From positions 1-26,941 of the forward strand of contig JAAEOI010000524.1 of the NCBI GenBank assembly GCA_024244665.1: a stretch of DNA of 26,941 bases, given 5' to 3'. Of the stretch, positions 19,398 to 26,941 are shown in pieces. Below the pieces are notes generated by a model. That model saw nothing but the letters and a program-made list of their open reading frames with translations, had not been told where the DNA came from and did no database searches. Source of the DNA: Bacteroidota bacterium. GTDB lineage: Bacteria; Bacteroidota; Bacteroidia; Bacteroidales; GCA-2748055. The translations under genes were made by a program, and so were the position numbers. Each line of letters opens with the position of its first letter. The first letter of the stretch is position 1.

Positions 19398-21266
19398 TCA
19401 GAGTTTGAAGGTAAGGGTGAGTCCCACAAACTCCTTGAATTGAAGTTTGGCCACTTCCTTATCGCTTTCTTTGTCCACCTTGAAACGGACATCGTCATCG
19501 TAAATCATATGAAGGTTAAGCCTGATGGTGAAGAACCAGTTGATCTTCTGCTCAAGGATGATCTCCCAGTCCACATCCACATTCTGAGGCTTGTAGAGGT
19601 AGTTTGAAAAGAGCCTCACCTTGTTTATCATGGAAAAGTCCTTAAAGGGTTTGATCTCGTTATTTACCACCACCTGTAAACCCAACTCTCTTTTGGCCCA
19701 CTTATCCGCATCGACACCATGCTTGGTCTGGTTGATATGAGCGGTGTCAAAAACGAAGGTCGTTTTGTAAGAGAGAGGGGCCATGTTGATGGTGGTTTTT
19801 TCCATAGGCTTATACTCTGCCCCAATACCAATGGTTATGGTCCCGGGATTCAGAAACTTTGAGACAGCGACTGAGTCGTTTGGATAGGTAAAGCCTTTAT
19901 CAATCTGGCTTTTAAAATAGAATGAGGCACTCATCCCAATCTTACTCCAGGCATTGCGGTTATATTTGGAATCCACCTCAAACTGGTCGTGGTTCTTCCG
20001 GTTCCCTTTCTCTTTGGTCCAGATCGTCCCATATTTCAACCTGGCTGTGTTGATCCACTGTGTCTGGGCATCCTTGTTGTTATAGGTGGCCTTGCCCATT
20101 ACATCCATAATGGTGGTAAAAGAACTTTCTCCTCCTTTGGTCCAGTTGGACAGGTAGGTCTGACTGAAGCTTACAAGATTGGACATCTCATAATCCCAGT
20201 ATCTGGGCTCCGGTTCAAGCATGGCCATTTCATAAAGGGTTCTCTTTGGCTGCTCAAGAAAGGAGGGCAGATGGTGGATCTCCTCCCTCACCAGCCGACT
20301 GAAATTGATATCATCCTCCAGGAGCAGGCTGATTTCATTGCTACCAGGGTTGCCCAGCCAAAGTGTGATGGAGTCGTTGTTGTAGTTCTTCACCCAGAAT
20401 CTGGTGGCATCATCGCTCCCGGTTGTCAGCCAGTATGGGGTTTTTTGGCCATACATATCATTGATAAATAACAGGGTGGAGTCCCTTTCCCGCGTGTAAT
20501 TAAGCAGGGTGTTGACTGCCTGCTGAAGAGAATCAAGGTGATGTTCACCCTTGAGAATATAGAAGGGGGAATCATGATCAGCCATCCAGGTGTTGCCGGG
20601 TACAAAATAATGCACCTCCGACTGGTCGGCGGAGAGGTGGGCACTTCTACCAGACACGGAATCTGCCAGGGGCGGGGTAATGGTTCCCTTGAGATAGCTG
20701 TAAAGTTTGATCTCCAGGGCACTGATGGCAGCTGTATCAATGACCGCTACAATCACCGTATCGGCGATGAAGAGCGTAGTATCCAGCAATCCGTTCTCAT
20801 CCAGCAGGGAATCAGATAGGGTCAGTGTGGAAAAAGCAACTGGATAGACATAGTGTTCCTCCTCCCTCAGGTAGAGGTTAGTATTCCATCCCTGCGGATC
20901 GATTGCAAAGGTGGAATCGTTGATCCATGTAACATCAACGGAATCAACCATTACCAGGTCTCCCGTGTGTACAGGTATCTTACTGAAATCGTTGGTCCGG
21001 AAATAATGCCGGGCAGAATCATAGGGCTCGCGGCTATGGTCCAGGAGTCTTTGAAGTGCATCAAGCTCTTTGTCCGAGCCGGATCTCCAGAGCTCCGTGT
21101 CCCGGGTTGCCTGATCCAGGTAGATCCAGGCGGATGAGGTATCGAAGATGGATAGGCCGACAGCAGTATCAGGTAAAACAGAAGCTGAATCAGTTTCAGC
21201 TATTGTCTGTGCAGATATCTGACAGGACGCCAGGAGCGCCAGTAATATGGGGAGCAGTCGACTCAT
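19398..21266 (-). CDS. DUF3078 outer-membrane protein
   Basis: This 622-residue protein has a signal peptide ending SCQISAQ. Residues ~25-390 are a variable region rich in Asp, Ser and Thr, with repeated short strands. From ~395 the DUF3078 domain begins with NLVSFSQTYLSNWTKGGES and continues as alternating beta strands to the end (FVGLTLTFKL). The terminal aromatic/hydrophobic strand is typical of outer-membrane barrels. The function of DUF3078 is unknown. The long N-terminal region before the barrel is larger than in most members I recall. It lies 18 bp after folD on the same strand. Confidence 0.82.
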   Translation of the reverse strand: MSRLLPILLALLASCQISAQTIAETDSASVLPDTAVGLSIFDTSSAWIYLDQATRDTELWRSGSDKELDALQRLLDHSREPYDSARHYFRTNDFSKIPVHTGDLVMVDSVDVTWINDSTFAIDPQGWNTNLYLREEEHYVYPVAFSTLTLSDSLLDENGLLDTTLFIADTVIVAVIDTAAISALEIKLYSYLKGTITPPLADSVSGRSAHLSADQSEVHYFVPGNTWMADHDSPFYILKGEHHLDSLQQAVNTLLNYTRERDSTLLFINDMYGQKTPYWLTTGSDDATRFWVKNYNNDSITLWLGNPGSNEISLLLEDDINFSRLVREEIHHLPSFLEQPKRTLYEMAMLEPEPRYWDYEMSNLVSFSQTYLSNWTKGGESSFTTIMDVMGKATYNNKDAQTQWINTARLKYGTIWTKEKGNRKNHDQFEVDSKYNRNAWSKIGMSASFYFKSQIDKGFTYPNDSVAVSKFLNPGTITIGIGAEYKPMEKTTINMAPLSYKTTFVFDTAHINQTKHGVDADKWAKRELGLQVVVNNEIKPFKDFSMINKVRLFSNYLYKPQNVDVDWEIILEQKINWFFTIRLNLHMIYDDDVRFKVDKESDKEVAKLQFKEFVGLTLTFKL

Positions 21267-21284
21267 GTTACTGAAAACGGAAAT

Positions 21285-22160
21285 TTAGCTATATATATTT
21301 CCTTTGGCTGCCAGAAGTGTATTGCTAAGCAATGAAACCCTTGTCATTGGTCCCACACCTCCCGGTACAGGGGTTATGTATGAACACCTGGGAGCAACTT
21401 CATCATAAATCACATCACCCTTCAGCCTGAAACCCGACTTGGTTTCAGTGGATGGTACTCTGGTGGTGCCCACGTCGATCACCACAGCACCCTCTTTTAC
21501 CATATCTCCTTTTATGAAACCGGGAGTACCCAGGGCAGCAATCAGGATATCGGCCGAAGCACATAGTTTTTCAAGGTCCCTGGTACGGCTGTGTGCCACA
21601 GTCACAGTGGCATTCATCGATTTCTGAGACATGAGCACACTCATGGGTCTGCCCACAATGTTGCTACGGCCGACCACCACGCAGTTTTTTCCGGATGTTT
21701 CGATCCCGTAGCGTTTCAGCAGTTCAACGATTCCATAGGGCGTCGCCGATACGAAAGAAGGGAGTCCGATCACAGTCCGGCCCACATTCTCCGGGTGAAA
21801 TCCATCCACATCCTTTTTGGGATTGATTGCTTCGATCACCTTCTGCTCATTGATGTGGTCAGGAAGGGGGAGCTGCACAATAAAGCCGTCCAGTTTTTCG
21901 TCCTCGTTGAGCTCCCTGATCTTATCAACGAGGACCCCCTCATCCACATCTTCTTCAAAACGAACCAGGGTCGATCTGAAACCAACCTCTTCACAATCCT
22001 TTATCTTATAGGCCACATAGGTTTCACTTCCACCGTCGTGTCCCACAAGTATGGCGGCAAGGTGGGGTGCACGCCTGCCGGTTGCTGTTATTGCATCAAC
22101 TTGCACCCTGATTTCGGTTTTAATCTCTTTGGCCGTAGCCTTACCATCAATGATCTGCAT
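21285..22160 (-). CDS. folD: Bifunctional methylenetetrahydrofolate dehydrogenase / methenyltetrahydrofolate cyclohydrolase
   Basis: This 291-residue cytosolic enzyme interconverts 5,10-methylene-, 5,10-methenyl- and 10-formyl-tetrahydrofolate, supplying one-carbon units for purines and formyl-methionine. The catalytic Tyr48-xxx-Lys52 pair is in [15 protein letters not shown]. Other signatures are [41 protein letters not shown] and [18 protein letters not shown]. The length is normal. It sits between ffh, 57 bp upstream across a repeat-bearing gap, and the DUF3078 gene, 18 bp downstream. Confidence 0.97.
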   Translation of the reverse strand: MQIIDGKATAKEIKTEIRVQVDAITATGRRAPHLAAILVGHDGGSETYVAYKIKDCEEVGFRSTLVRFEEDVDEGVLVDKIRELNEDEKLDGFIVQLPLPDHINEQKVIEAINPKKDVDGFHPENVGRTVIGLPSFVSATPYGIVELLKRYGIETSGKNCVVVGRSNIVGRPMSVLMSQKSMNATVTVAHSRTRDLEKLCASADILIAALGTPGFIKGDMVKEGAVVIDVGTTRVPSTETKSGFRLKGDVIYDEVAPRCSYITPVPGGVGPMTRVSLLSNTLLAAKGNIYS

Positions 22161-22167
22161 ACCTTAA

Positions 22168-22203
22168 TCTATTAACCCAATTACTTACTTACCTATTTAC
22201 CAC
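22168..22203. repeat. GYAA-type repeat element between ffh and folD
   Basis: On the minus strand, 14 bp after the ffh stop, the sequence reads as loosely 8-bp units with TAA cores: GGTAAATA, GGTAAGTA, AGTAATTG, GGTTAATA. The composition and register match the icd element at 2011-2050, read in the same direction relative to the gene that ends there. Confidence 0.6.
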
Positions 22204-22205
22204 GA

Positions 22206-22220
22206 TAAGCGGAACGCTTA
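22206..22220 (-). other. Hairpin over the ffh stop codon
   Basis: TAAGCG and CGCTTA flank a 3-nt loop, giving a perfect 6-bp stem in which the ffh TAA (22220-22218) forms one end. No T-run follows, so it may be a processing or 3'-end stabilising hairpin rather than a terminator. Confidence 0.6.
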
Positions 22221-23540
22221 GCGCATCTTCGGCATCTGCATCCTCTTCCCTTTGGAGGAAGTCATCATTTTCATCATTTTGCGGGTCTCATCAAACTGTT
22301 TCACCAGCCTGTTTACCTCAGCCACCGAGGTGCCGCTCCCATCCGCGATCCGTTTCCTCCTGCTTCCGTTCATCAGGGCAGGATTGGAACGTTCATCCGG
22401 GGTCATGGAGTTGATAATCGCCTCAATTCCCTTGAATGCATCATCATCCACATCCATATTTTTCATCGCCTTTCCCATACCCGGGATCATGGATGCCAGA
22501 TCCTTGATGTTACCCATCTTTTTGATCTGCTGGATCTGCGACATGAAGTCGGTGAAGTCAAACTGGTTCTTGGCAATTTTCTTCTGCAGCTTCCGAGCCG
22601 CCTCCTGGTCAAACTGCTCCTGGGCCTTTTCAACCAGCGATACAATATCACCCATTCCCAGGATCCGGTCGGCCATCCGTTTTGGGTGGAAGGCATCCAG
22701 AGCATCCATTTTCTCGCCGGTTCCCACAAATTTTATGGGTTTATCCACCACCGAACGGATCGAGAGGGCAGCACCACCCCGGGTATCACCATCAAGTTTG
22801 GTGAGGACCACCCCGTCAAAATCGAGCCGGTCATTGAATTCCATTGCTGTATTCACAGCATCCTGTCCGGTCATGGAATCCACCACGAAGAGGATCTCAT
22901 GGGGGGAGACCGCATCTTTAACCGCAGCAATCTCTTTCATCATCTCCTCGTCAATGGCCAGGCGCCCAGCCGTATCGACAATTACGGTATTGAAGCCCTT
23001 CATCTTGGCCTCTTTAACTGCCGCTTTGGCAATCTTCACCGGGTTTTTATTCCCTTCTTCGGTGTAAACAGGTACACCCACCTGCTCCCCGATCACCTTG
23101 AGCTGGTCAATGGCAGCCGGTCTGTAAACGTCCCCTGCCACCAGCAGCGGCTGTTTACTCTGCTTGCTTTTCAGGTGTGATGCCAGCTTCCCCGCGAAGG
23201 TGGTTTTACCTGAACCCTGCAGTCCCGCAATGAGGATCACTGTGGGATTCCCCTTCAGGTTGATAGGTTCATTTTCACCACCCATGAGCCTGCTCAGGTG
23301 GTCATGGACAATCTTGACCATCATCTCGGATGGTTTTACCGCCGAGAGGATCTTCTGTCCCAGCGCCTCCTCCTTCACATCTTCGGTGAACTGCTTTGCT
23401 ATTTTGAAATTGACGTCAGCGTCCAGCAGGGCACGCCTTACATCTTTCAGTGTTTCAGCAACATTGATCTCTGTAATCCTGCCCTGTCCCTTCAGTAATT
23501 TGAACGAGCGTTCAAGTCTTTCCGATAAATTTTCGAACAT
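22218..23540 (-). CDS. ffh: Signal recognition particle protein Ffh (SRP54)
   Basis: This 440-residue GTPase binds signal sequences on ribosomes and delivers them to FtsY at the membrane. It has the N domain (FENLSERLERSFKLLKGQ), the G domain with GLQGSGKTT (106-114), DTAGR (189-193) and TKLD (247-250) followed by GDTRGGAALS, and a methionine-rich M domain that ends MPKMR. The frame extends to a GTG two codons upstream (23546), but the ATG at 23540 gives the usual family N-terminus. A TACTTTTG -7 candidate lies 33 bp upstream. No SRP RNA gene is seen in the window. Confidence 0.97.
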   Translation of the reverse strand: MFENLSERLERSFKLLKGQGRITEINVAETLKDVRRALLDADVNFKIAKQFTEDVKEEALGQKILSAVKPSEMMVKIVHDHLSRLMGGENEPINLKGNPTVILIAGLQGSGKTTFAGKLASHLKSKQSKQPLLVAGDVYRPAAIDQLKVIGEQVGVPVYTEEGNKNPVKIAKAAVKEAKMKGFNTVIVDTAGRLAIDEEMMKEIAAVKDAVSPHEILFVVDSMTGQDAVNTAMEFNDRLDFDGVVLTKLDGDTRGGAALSIRSVVDKPIKFVGTGEKMDALDAFHPKRMADRILGMGDIVSLVEKAQEQFDQEAARKLQKKIAKNQFDFTDFMSQIQQIKKMGNIKDLASMIPGMGKAMKNMDVDDDAFKGIEAIINSMTPDERSNPALMNGSRRKRIADGSGTSVAEVNRLVKQFDETRKMMKMMTSSKGKRMQMPKMR

Positions 23541-23573
23541 CTGCACTAAAATTGATTAATTCAATTCAGGCAG

Positions 23574-23581
23574 CAAAAGTA
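23574..23581 (-). promoter_or_regulatory. Candidate -7 element (TACTTTTG) for ffh
   Basis: On the minus strand TACTTTTG matches TAnnTTTG and ends 33 bp before the ffh ATG at 23540. Just upstream, GGGCAG appears three times on the plus strand (23591, 23605, 23613); its meaning is unknown. Confidence 0.4.
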
Positions 23582-23623
23582 GCTAAAATAGGGCAGAGAT
23601 AAAAGGGCAGCGGGGCAGATTAA

Positions 23624-24895
23624 TCACGATTCCACTGCCGATACGGCAATAGTACCCAGCAGCCTGATATCCTGAAGGTCGGAGTAGTCATAGATATAAA
23701 ATCCGTCCAGTCCGATTGTGAAAAGAAAGGAGGAGAGGGGGATCACATCATATGCATGGATGTTAGTGAATTCTGCTAGCAGATTTGAGGAAATCTCAAG
23801 GGGGTTGGCGGCATCATACACACTGAGACCGTATTCACCCTCGCAGATGAAGAGGGTGCTGTTGTCAATCCCGAGGCCATAAGGCTCTGTCATGGCAAAG
23901 GTTGCCATTCTTTTGGGATCATATTTGTCCTTGATATCTATCACCTCCAGCATGTTCTGGGCTCCCCCGCACATATTACCCGCCCTCAGAGTGACATAGG
24001 CCCGGTTGCCGGATACAACCACCGGATCACAGGCGGTGATGTGCCGGTATGTGGACATAAGGATGGGTATCTCAGGCTCTTCCAGGCTCAGAATGTGCAT
24101 TCCGTTTGAGGTTCCCACGTACATATACCCATCGGAGATAAAGAGAGTCTCTACGTTGCCCCACAGGGACTGTTCATTTTTTACCACCGGGTTGTTGCTT
24201 TCACTGATATCGATGCTTTTCAGTTTATAGGTGCTCTCCAGGGTATAGAGGTAGTTGTCGTATGTGAGAAACCTGGCCATGGATCCGCCCACGCCATAGC
24301 TGTTCACACTGCCTGCGGGTTTGGAAGATGTACTGAGCATCGACTCCGCCATGTAGTCATAGTAGATAGGCCAGATGGGGCCGTGGTTGTGGATCTCCTG
24401 GGTGATCTCCTTGAGGTTATAGCCTGTGATTACACCCTTCTCCTGGTCAATTTCGGCCAGCGGATATTCATAATCATATGGGGGGATTACATATTCAAAT
24501 AGCTTTTCGACGCGCTGAATGAGCTCAGGCTGAAGGGGATTGTTTATATCCACCATCACAAGGTCGGTATAACTGTCGGCATAGAGGGTATTATTGCGAA
24601 TGGCCATATCCACATTACCAGGGATGGAGATGAATGCGCTAAGCTGCGGAGTGGCAGGATCGCTCATGTCCACCACGTGGATCCCCTCCTGGTACTCATT
24701 AATATACAAATAGGGCTCCATATAATAGATTTTTCCCGGCTGCCTCATCTCCTGTCCGGTCGTTACAGCGAAAGAGGAGCGGAGCTCTTCGTAGGAGAGA
24801 TAGATGGGAACGTTGGCTGTAAAGGTTTGCAACCTCTTATCAGTACACGAGTTGAAAGCAATGAGCAGAGCAAGAAGCAGGAGGATGTTTCGCAT
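23624..24895 (-). CDS. LVIVD-repeat lipoprotein
   Basis: This 423-residue protein has a lipoprotein signal (IAFNSC, Cys17). Repeats of the LVIVD type follow: GIHVVDMSDPATPQLSAF, DLVMVDINNPLQPELIQRV, KLKSIDISESNNPVVKNE, GMHILSLEEPEIPILMS, MLEVIDIKDKYDPKRMATF and GLSVYDAANPLEISS. Such repeats fold as a beta-propeller; the proteins are envelope-anchored and mostly of unknown function. The residue after the lipidated Cys is Thr followed by Asp-Lys, so no surface-export tag is claimed. It lies 83 bp upstream of ffh on the same strand but probably has its own promoter, as ffh does. Confidence 0.87.
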   Translation of the reverse strand: MRNILLLLALLIAFNSCTDKRLQTFTANVPIYLSYEELRSSFAVTTGQEMRQPGKIYYMEPYLYINEYQEGIHVVDMSDPATPQLSAFISIPGNVDMAIRNNTLYADSYTDLVMVDINNPLQPELIQRVEKLFEYVIPPYDYEYPLAEIDQEKGVITGYNLKEITQEIHNHGPIWPIYYDYMAESMLSTSSKPAGSVNSYGVGGSMARFLTYDNYLYTLESTYKLKSIDISESNNPVVKNEQSLWGNVETLFISDGYMYVGTSNGMHILSLEEPEIPILMSTYRHITACDPVVVSGNRAYVTLRAGNMCGGAQNMLEVIDIKDKYDPKRMATFAMTEPYGLGIDNSTLFICEGEYGLSVYDAANPLEISSNLLAEFTNIHAYDVIPLSSFLFTIGLDGFYIYDYSDLQDIRLLGTIAVSAVES

Positions 24896-24952
24896 GGCAT
24901 TCAGTTTTTTAGAGTTCCGGGTTTGTACCTATGATGCAGGGAAGGGGCTGCC

Positions 24953-24978
24953 GGTTGCGTAAGGGACGCAACCTTTTT
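24953..24978 (+). terminator. Orphan intrinsic terminator in a divergent intergenic region
   Basis: GGTTGCGT (24953-24960) pairs perfectly with ACGCAACC (24966-24973) around an AAGGG loop, and TTTTT follows to 24978. It lies between the divergent LVIVD gene (start 24895) and the barrel gene (start ~25024). No plus-strand gene precedes it, so it would end a short leader or small RNA that starts after about 24896. Confidence 0.65.
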
Positions 24979-25023
24979 CATCTCCACCTCATCCTTGAAG
25001 AAACCGATACCCGATCCAAAATT

Positions 25024-25779
25024 ATGATTATGAAAATATTCCTGAAAACCCTCTGCTTTGCTTTGTTCCTGCTAGGAGCCCTTCCAGTGATGGTCCGGGG
25101 ACAGAGTGTGGACCATATCTACCTGAAATCCGGAAGCGTCATCCGGGGAGATATCATTGAGATTGAGCCGGCTGACCATGTGAAGGTTCAGGATCTGTGT
25201 GGGAACATCTGGTACTATAAAATCAGTGAAGTGGATAAAATTACCTCCGAACCCTTTGAATCCGGCTCCCGGGAGGCGGACCAGGGCGGATTCGGCAGTG
25301 GATTTGTGAACATGACCTCCATTGGCTTCCTGGCCGGTTCATCCGATAACATGCAGGTGGCACCTTTCAGCCTGATCATGGTGAATGGCTGGCGCAGCTC
25401 CTTTGGGCTCTTCCTTGGGGGAGGGGTAGGGGTTGAGTTCCTGAGAACCAATTACCTTCCCATGTTTATAGATATGAGGTACGATCTGACCGGGAAGGAT
25501 GTGGTGCCTTACCTGTTGGTCAAAGGAGGCTATTCACTGCCCATGGCTTCAGGTTATACAGAATCTGATGTGGAGTATACCTACCAGGGGGGACTCCTGG
25601 CTGCTGCAGGTGTCGGACTAAAGATCAGGACCCGCGAGCATTTTGCCTGGGATATTGAATTGATGTACCGCTATCAGCAGACCTCCAGTTCCGAAGTGTA
25701 TAGCTGGAACGGTCAGAAGTACGAATACACCGATAACTATAACAGGATCGAGATACGTTTAGGATTCTATATTGACTAA
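25024..25779 (+). CDS. Outer-membrane beta-barrel protein with short N-terminal beta domain
   Basis: From ATG 25024 the product has 251 residues. ATG 25030, two codons on, is equally possible (MKIFLKTLCFALFLL). The frame is open upstream to 24931, but that part is the terminator region and would precede the signal peptide. After cleavage near VRGQ there is a compact beta domain (DHIYLKSGSVIRGDIIEIEP, then KISEVDKITSEPF), common at the front of Bacteroidota envelope proteins. From about 100 on, amphipathic strands alternate to the end, with a typical barrel finish (NRIEIRLGFYID). A porin-like or assembly role is possible; no specific function can be named. Confidence 0.78.
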   Translation: MIMKIFLKTLCFALFLLGALPVMVRGQSVDHIYLKSGSVIRGDIIEIEPADHVKVQDLCGNIWYYKISEVDKITSEPFESGSREADQGGFGSGFVNMTSIGFLAGSSDNMQVAPFSLIMVNGWRSSFGLFLGGGVGVEFLRTNYLPMFIDMRYDLTGKDVVPYLLVKGGYSLPMASGYTESDVEYTYQGGLLAAAGVGLKIRTREHFAWDIELMYRYQQTSSSEVYSWNGQKYEYTDNYNRIEIRLGFYID

Positions 25780-25807
25780 TCCGGTAGTTGGATTAGGTTT
25801 TCCTCCG

Positions 25808-25837
25808 GGCCCGTCCGTGCAGCAGCAGTGGCGGGCC
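25808..25837 (+). other. GC-rich imperfect hairpin after the barrel gene
   Basis: GGCCCG (25808-25813) pairs with CGGGCC (25832-25837), and the inner arms continue pairing with two mismatches to an AGCA loop. It begins 28 bp after the stop at 25779. The following bases (TGTTTCG) are a poor T-run, so termination is possible but not assured. Confidence 0.45.
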
Positions 25838-25865
25838 TGTTTCGTAGTAAGAGGTGCCCCTGCTT

Positions 25866-25917
25866 ACATACTACCCTACTTACTTGCTACCTTGCTTACT
25901 TGCTACCTTGCTTACTT
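25866..25917. repeat. 16-bp tandem repeat spanning the 3' end of the AT-hook gene
   Basis: ACTTGCTACCTTGCTT is repeated exactly at 25882-25897 and 25898-25913, with a partial unit (ACTT) to 25917. A degenerate copy with 12 of 16 matches is at 25866-25881. On the minus strand the repeat is rich in GTAAG and GCAAG, like the element after icd. The gene's stop (TAA, 25882-25880) and about its last eleven codons fall in this array. Confidence 0.88.
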
Positions 25918-26440
25918 TCCGAGGCCTTCCGACCTTTCCCTTTTTTGCCTTCTTTGTCTTGCCGGCAATTTTCACTTTTGCCGCATACTCCTTCTTAATT
26001 TTACCAGGACCATCAAACCAGCTTTTCAAGGCAATATATTTCTCTCTGGTACCCATGGAAAAGGTGTCCAGTTTACGATCCCGGTTCCTGAGCCTGAAGA
26101 TCACATTGACCACTGCCTGTTTGGTGGCGGACCTCTTCTCAGGGGAGATCCTGGTGAATGCCATGATCTCATCGGTCAACTGGTCATAGGTAACCGGCTT
26201 ATCCAACTGTCTCATTCTTTTCATAATTACCAGTTCCCACTTGGATTTCCTACCTGGCTTTTTCCTGGTGCCAGTTTTTTTCACCCTCACAGGCTCACTG
26301 CCTTCTGCGGGCAGATCGACCCCCAGGCGCTTAAGCACCGATGTGATATGAAGTAACCTGGAAGTGGATTTTTCATACTCTTCCAGGTAAAATTCTTTCA
26401 TTTCATTCAGTTCACCTTCAGGAATTTGAATTGTATTCAT
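25880..26440 (-). CDS. Basic DNA-binding protein with AT-hook-like motifs and a possible winged-helix core
   Basis: This 186-residue protein has an acidic, helical N-terminus (1-40), a basic linker with TRKKPGRKSK (58-67), a central domain of about 70 residues (WELVIMKRMRQLDKPVTYDQ, then SATKQAVVNVIFRLRNRDRK) that resembles a winged helix, and a Lys-rich tail with KVGRPRKVSK (169-178), a near-perfect AT-hook core. It has no signal peptide. The architecture suggests a nucleoid-associated or regulatory DNA-binding protein. The final VSKVASKQGSK is encoded by the 16-bp tandem repeat, so the true ancestral end may be different. Neighbours give no functional hint. Confidence 0.75.
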   Translation of the reverse strand: MNTIQIPEGELNEMKEFYLEEYEKSTSRLLHITSVLKRLGVDLPAEGSEPVRVKKTGTRKKPGRKSKWELVIMKRMRQLDKPVTYDQLTDEIMAFTRISPEKRSATKQAVVNVIFRLRNRDRKLDTFSMGTREKYIALKSWFDGPGKIKKEYAAKVKIAGKTKKAKKGKVGRPRKVSKVASKQGSK

Positions 26441-26487
26441 ACAAAACTTTTAAAAAATAGTACTTCTAATATATAATGTGGAGTATG

Positions 26488-26495
26488 CAAAAATA
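26488..26495 (-). promoter_or_regulatory. Candidate -7 element (TATTTTTG) for the AT-hook gene
   Basis: On the minus strand TATTTTTG fits TAnnTTTG and ends 47 bp before the ATG at 26440. It is identical to the ligA element. No well-placed -33 is seen. Confidence 0.4.
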
Positions 26496-26513
26496 GAAAA
26501 AATATCCCATTTT

Positions 26514-26941
26514 CTAAGGGGTATTCTCAGAGGAAGAGAAACGTAAAAGAAAAAAGCCAAGAACGCCAGCAATCAGTGAGCCGGCCAGTACCCCCGTTTT
26601 TGCAGAGTCCAGCAGCATCTCCTGGTCAAAAAATGCCAGGTTAGCCACAAATATGGACATGGTGAAGCCCACCCCTGCCAGCATGGCAACCCCTACGACC
26701 TGCCTGAAGCCGATTCCCGAGGGTAGTTCGGCCATCCCCAGTTTCACCCCGATTCAGGAGAACAGCGAAACCCAACTGTTCCCACCCATGTCGTCTGCCA
26801 TGAATCTTCCTCGACCCACCTCTTTAACTTTCTTTTCTTCAAGCTCTTTTCCCGAAAGAGCCGAATATTCATGAGGGTAATATGTAGTTAATACCGGCAT
26901 CTGGTCCCAGCGGCAGACCGAGAAGCAGCCAGACAACCAGC
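26514..26941 (-). pseudogene. nhaA: Na+/H+ antiporter NhaA, C-terminal remnant
   Basis: The frame from about 26771 down to 26514 reads LFS, a TGA at 26756-26754, then IGVKLGMAELPSGIGFRQ, VVGVAMLAGVGFTMSIFV and ANLAFF, ending with a last hydrophobic helix and FSSSENTP. This is the C-terminal end of NhaA, the inner-membrane sodium/proton antiporter. The TGA stands where the family has Trp (LFSW), and dnaX and secA use TGA as a normal stop. Upstream, the same frame continues open to the window edge but reads charged, non-NhaA sequence (KELEEKKVKEVGRGRFMADD), and no other frame restores the expected membrane helices. A GTG at 26747 would give only 77 residues. A rearranged or decayed gene is likely; an assembly error near the edge is possible. 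Confidence 0.65.

Noticed and set aside
22252..23067. A 271-codon open frame on the plus strand opposite ffh
   Set aside because: It is the complement of the Ffh G and M domains; its composition is that expected of an antisense shadow.
23541..23623. An SRP RNA gene next to ffh
   Set aside because: The gap is 83 bp, AT-rich and lacks the conserved GGAA-tetraloop hairpin.
24931..25023. N-terminal extension of the barrel protein from ATG 24931
   Set aside because: It would place 31 charged residues before a good signal peptide and would contain the terminator hairpin.
25866..25917. Short tandem repeats resembling a CRISPR array
   Set aside because: Units are 16 bp and contiguous with no spacers, and no cas gene is near.
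26754..26756. TGA read as tryptophan or selenocysteine in the NhaA frame
   Set aside because: TGA is a normal stop for dnaX and secA, no SECIS-like hairpin is seen, and the upstream sequence is not NhaA in any case.

Overview
The window looks like a chromosomal segment from a member of the Bacteroidota, most likely order Bacteroidales or Marinilabiliales. The basis is protein character: a 1,103-residue SecA with the extra blocks usual in this phylum, a secreted protease with a type IX secretion (T9SS) C-terminal domain, DUF3078 and DUF6913 proteins, and several TAnnTTTG promoter elements. Shine-Dalgarno sequences are mostly absent. The content is largely housekeeping, with no phage, transposon, CRISPR array or rRNA/tRNA gene seen.

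Layout. 1-698: 3' part of dnaX. 753-2018: icd (NADP isocitrate dehydrogenase). 2121-2627: ferritin with a clear intrinsic terminator. 2814-6125: secA. 6132-9602 (minus): ligA, a DUF6913-type gene and dapA, in that transcription order. 9673-15065 (plus): a compact run of a secreted trypsin-fold protease, a BtuF-like lipoprotein, a 90-residue conserved-looking protein, a BtuC-like permease, a BtuD-like ATPase and a small two-helix membrane protein. Three junctions in this run have ATGA or near-zero spacing. 15062-16177 (minus): a GT-B glycosyltransferase. 16178-16455: a gene-free stretch with a candidate structured small RNA that ends in an intrinsic terminator overlapping the argS promoter. 16456-19397 (plus): argS and a periplasmic TPR protein. 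19398-23540 (minus): ffh, folD and a DUF3078 outer-membrane protein. 23624-24895 (minus): an LVIVD-repeat lipoprotein. 25024-25779 (plus): an outer-membrane barrel protein. 25880-26440 (minus): a basic, AT-hook-like DNA-binding protein. 26514-26941 (minus): the C-terminal end of an NhaA antiporter whose upstream part is broken.

How the genes fit together. The protease/btuFCD run suggests a link between extracellular proteolysis and uptake of a metal chelate or corrinoid, but the ligand cannot be read from sequence. SecA, Ffh, T9SS cargo, lipoproteins and barrel proteins share an envelope-export theme, though they are not one operon.

The least-explained features are non-coding. One is the candidate RNA at about 16301-16430. 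Another is a family of GYAA-rich 7-, 8- and 16-bp repeats that starts at, or just after, the stop codons of icd, ffh and the AT-hook gene, always in the same sense. A third is an orphan terminator hairpin at 24953-24978. I saw no convincing new multi-gene defence or biosynthetic system; the repeat family and the candidate RNA are the best leads.
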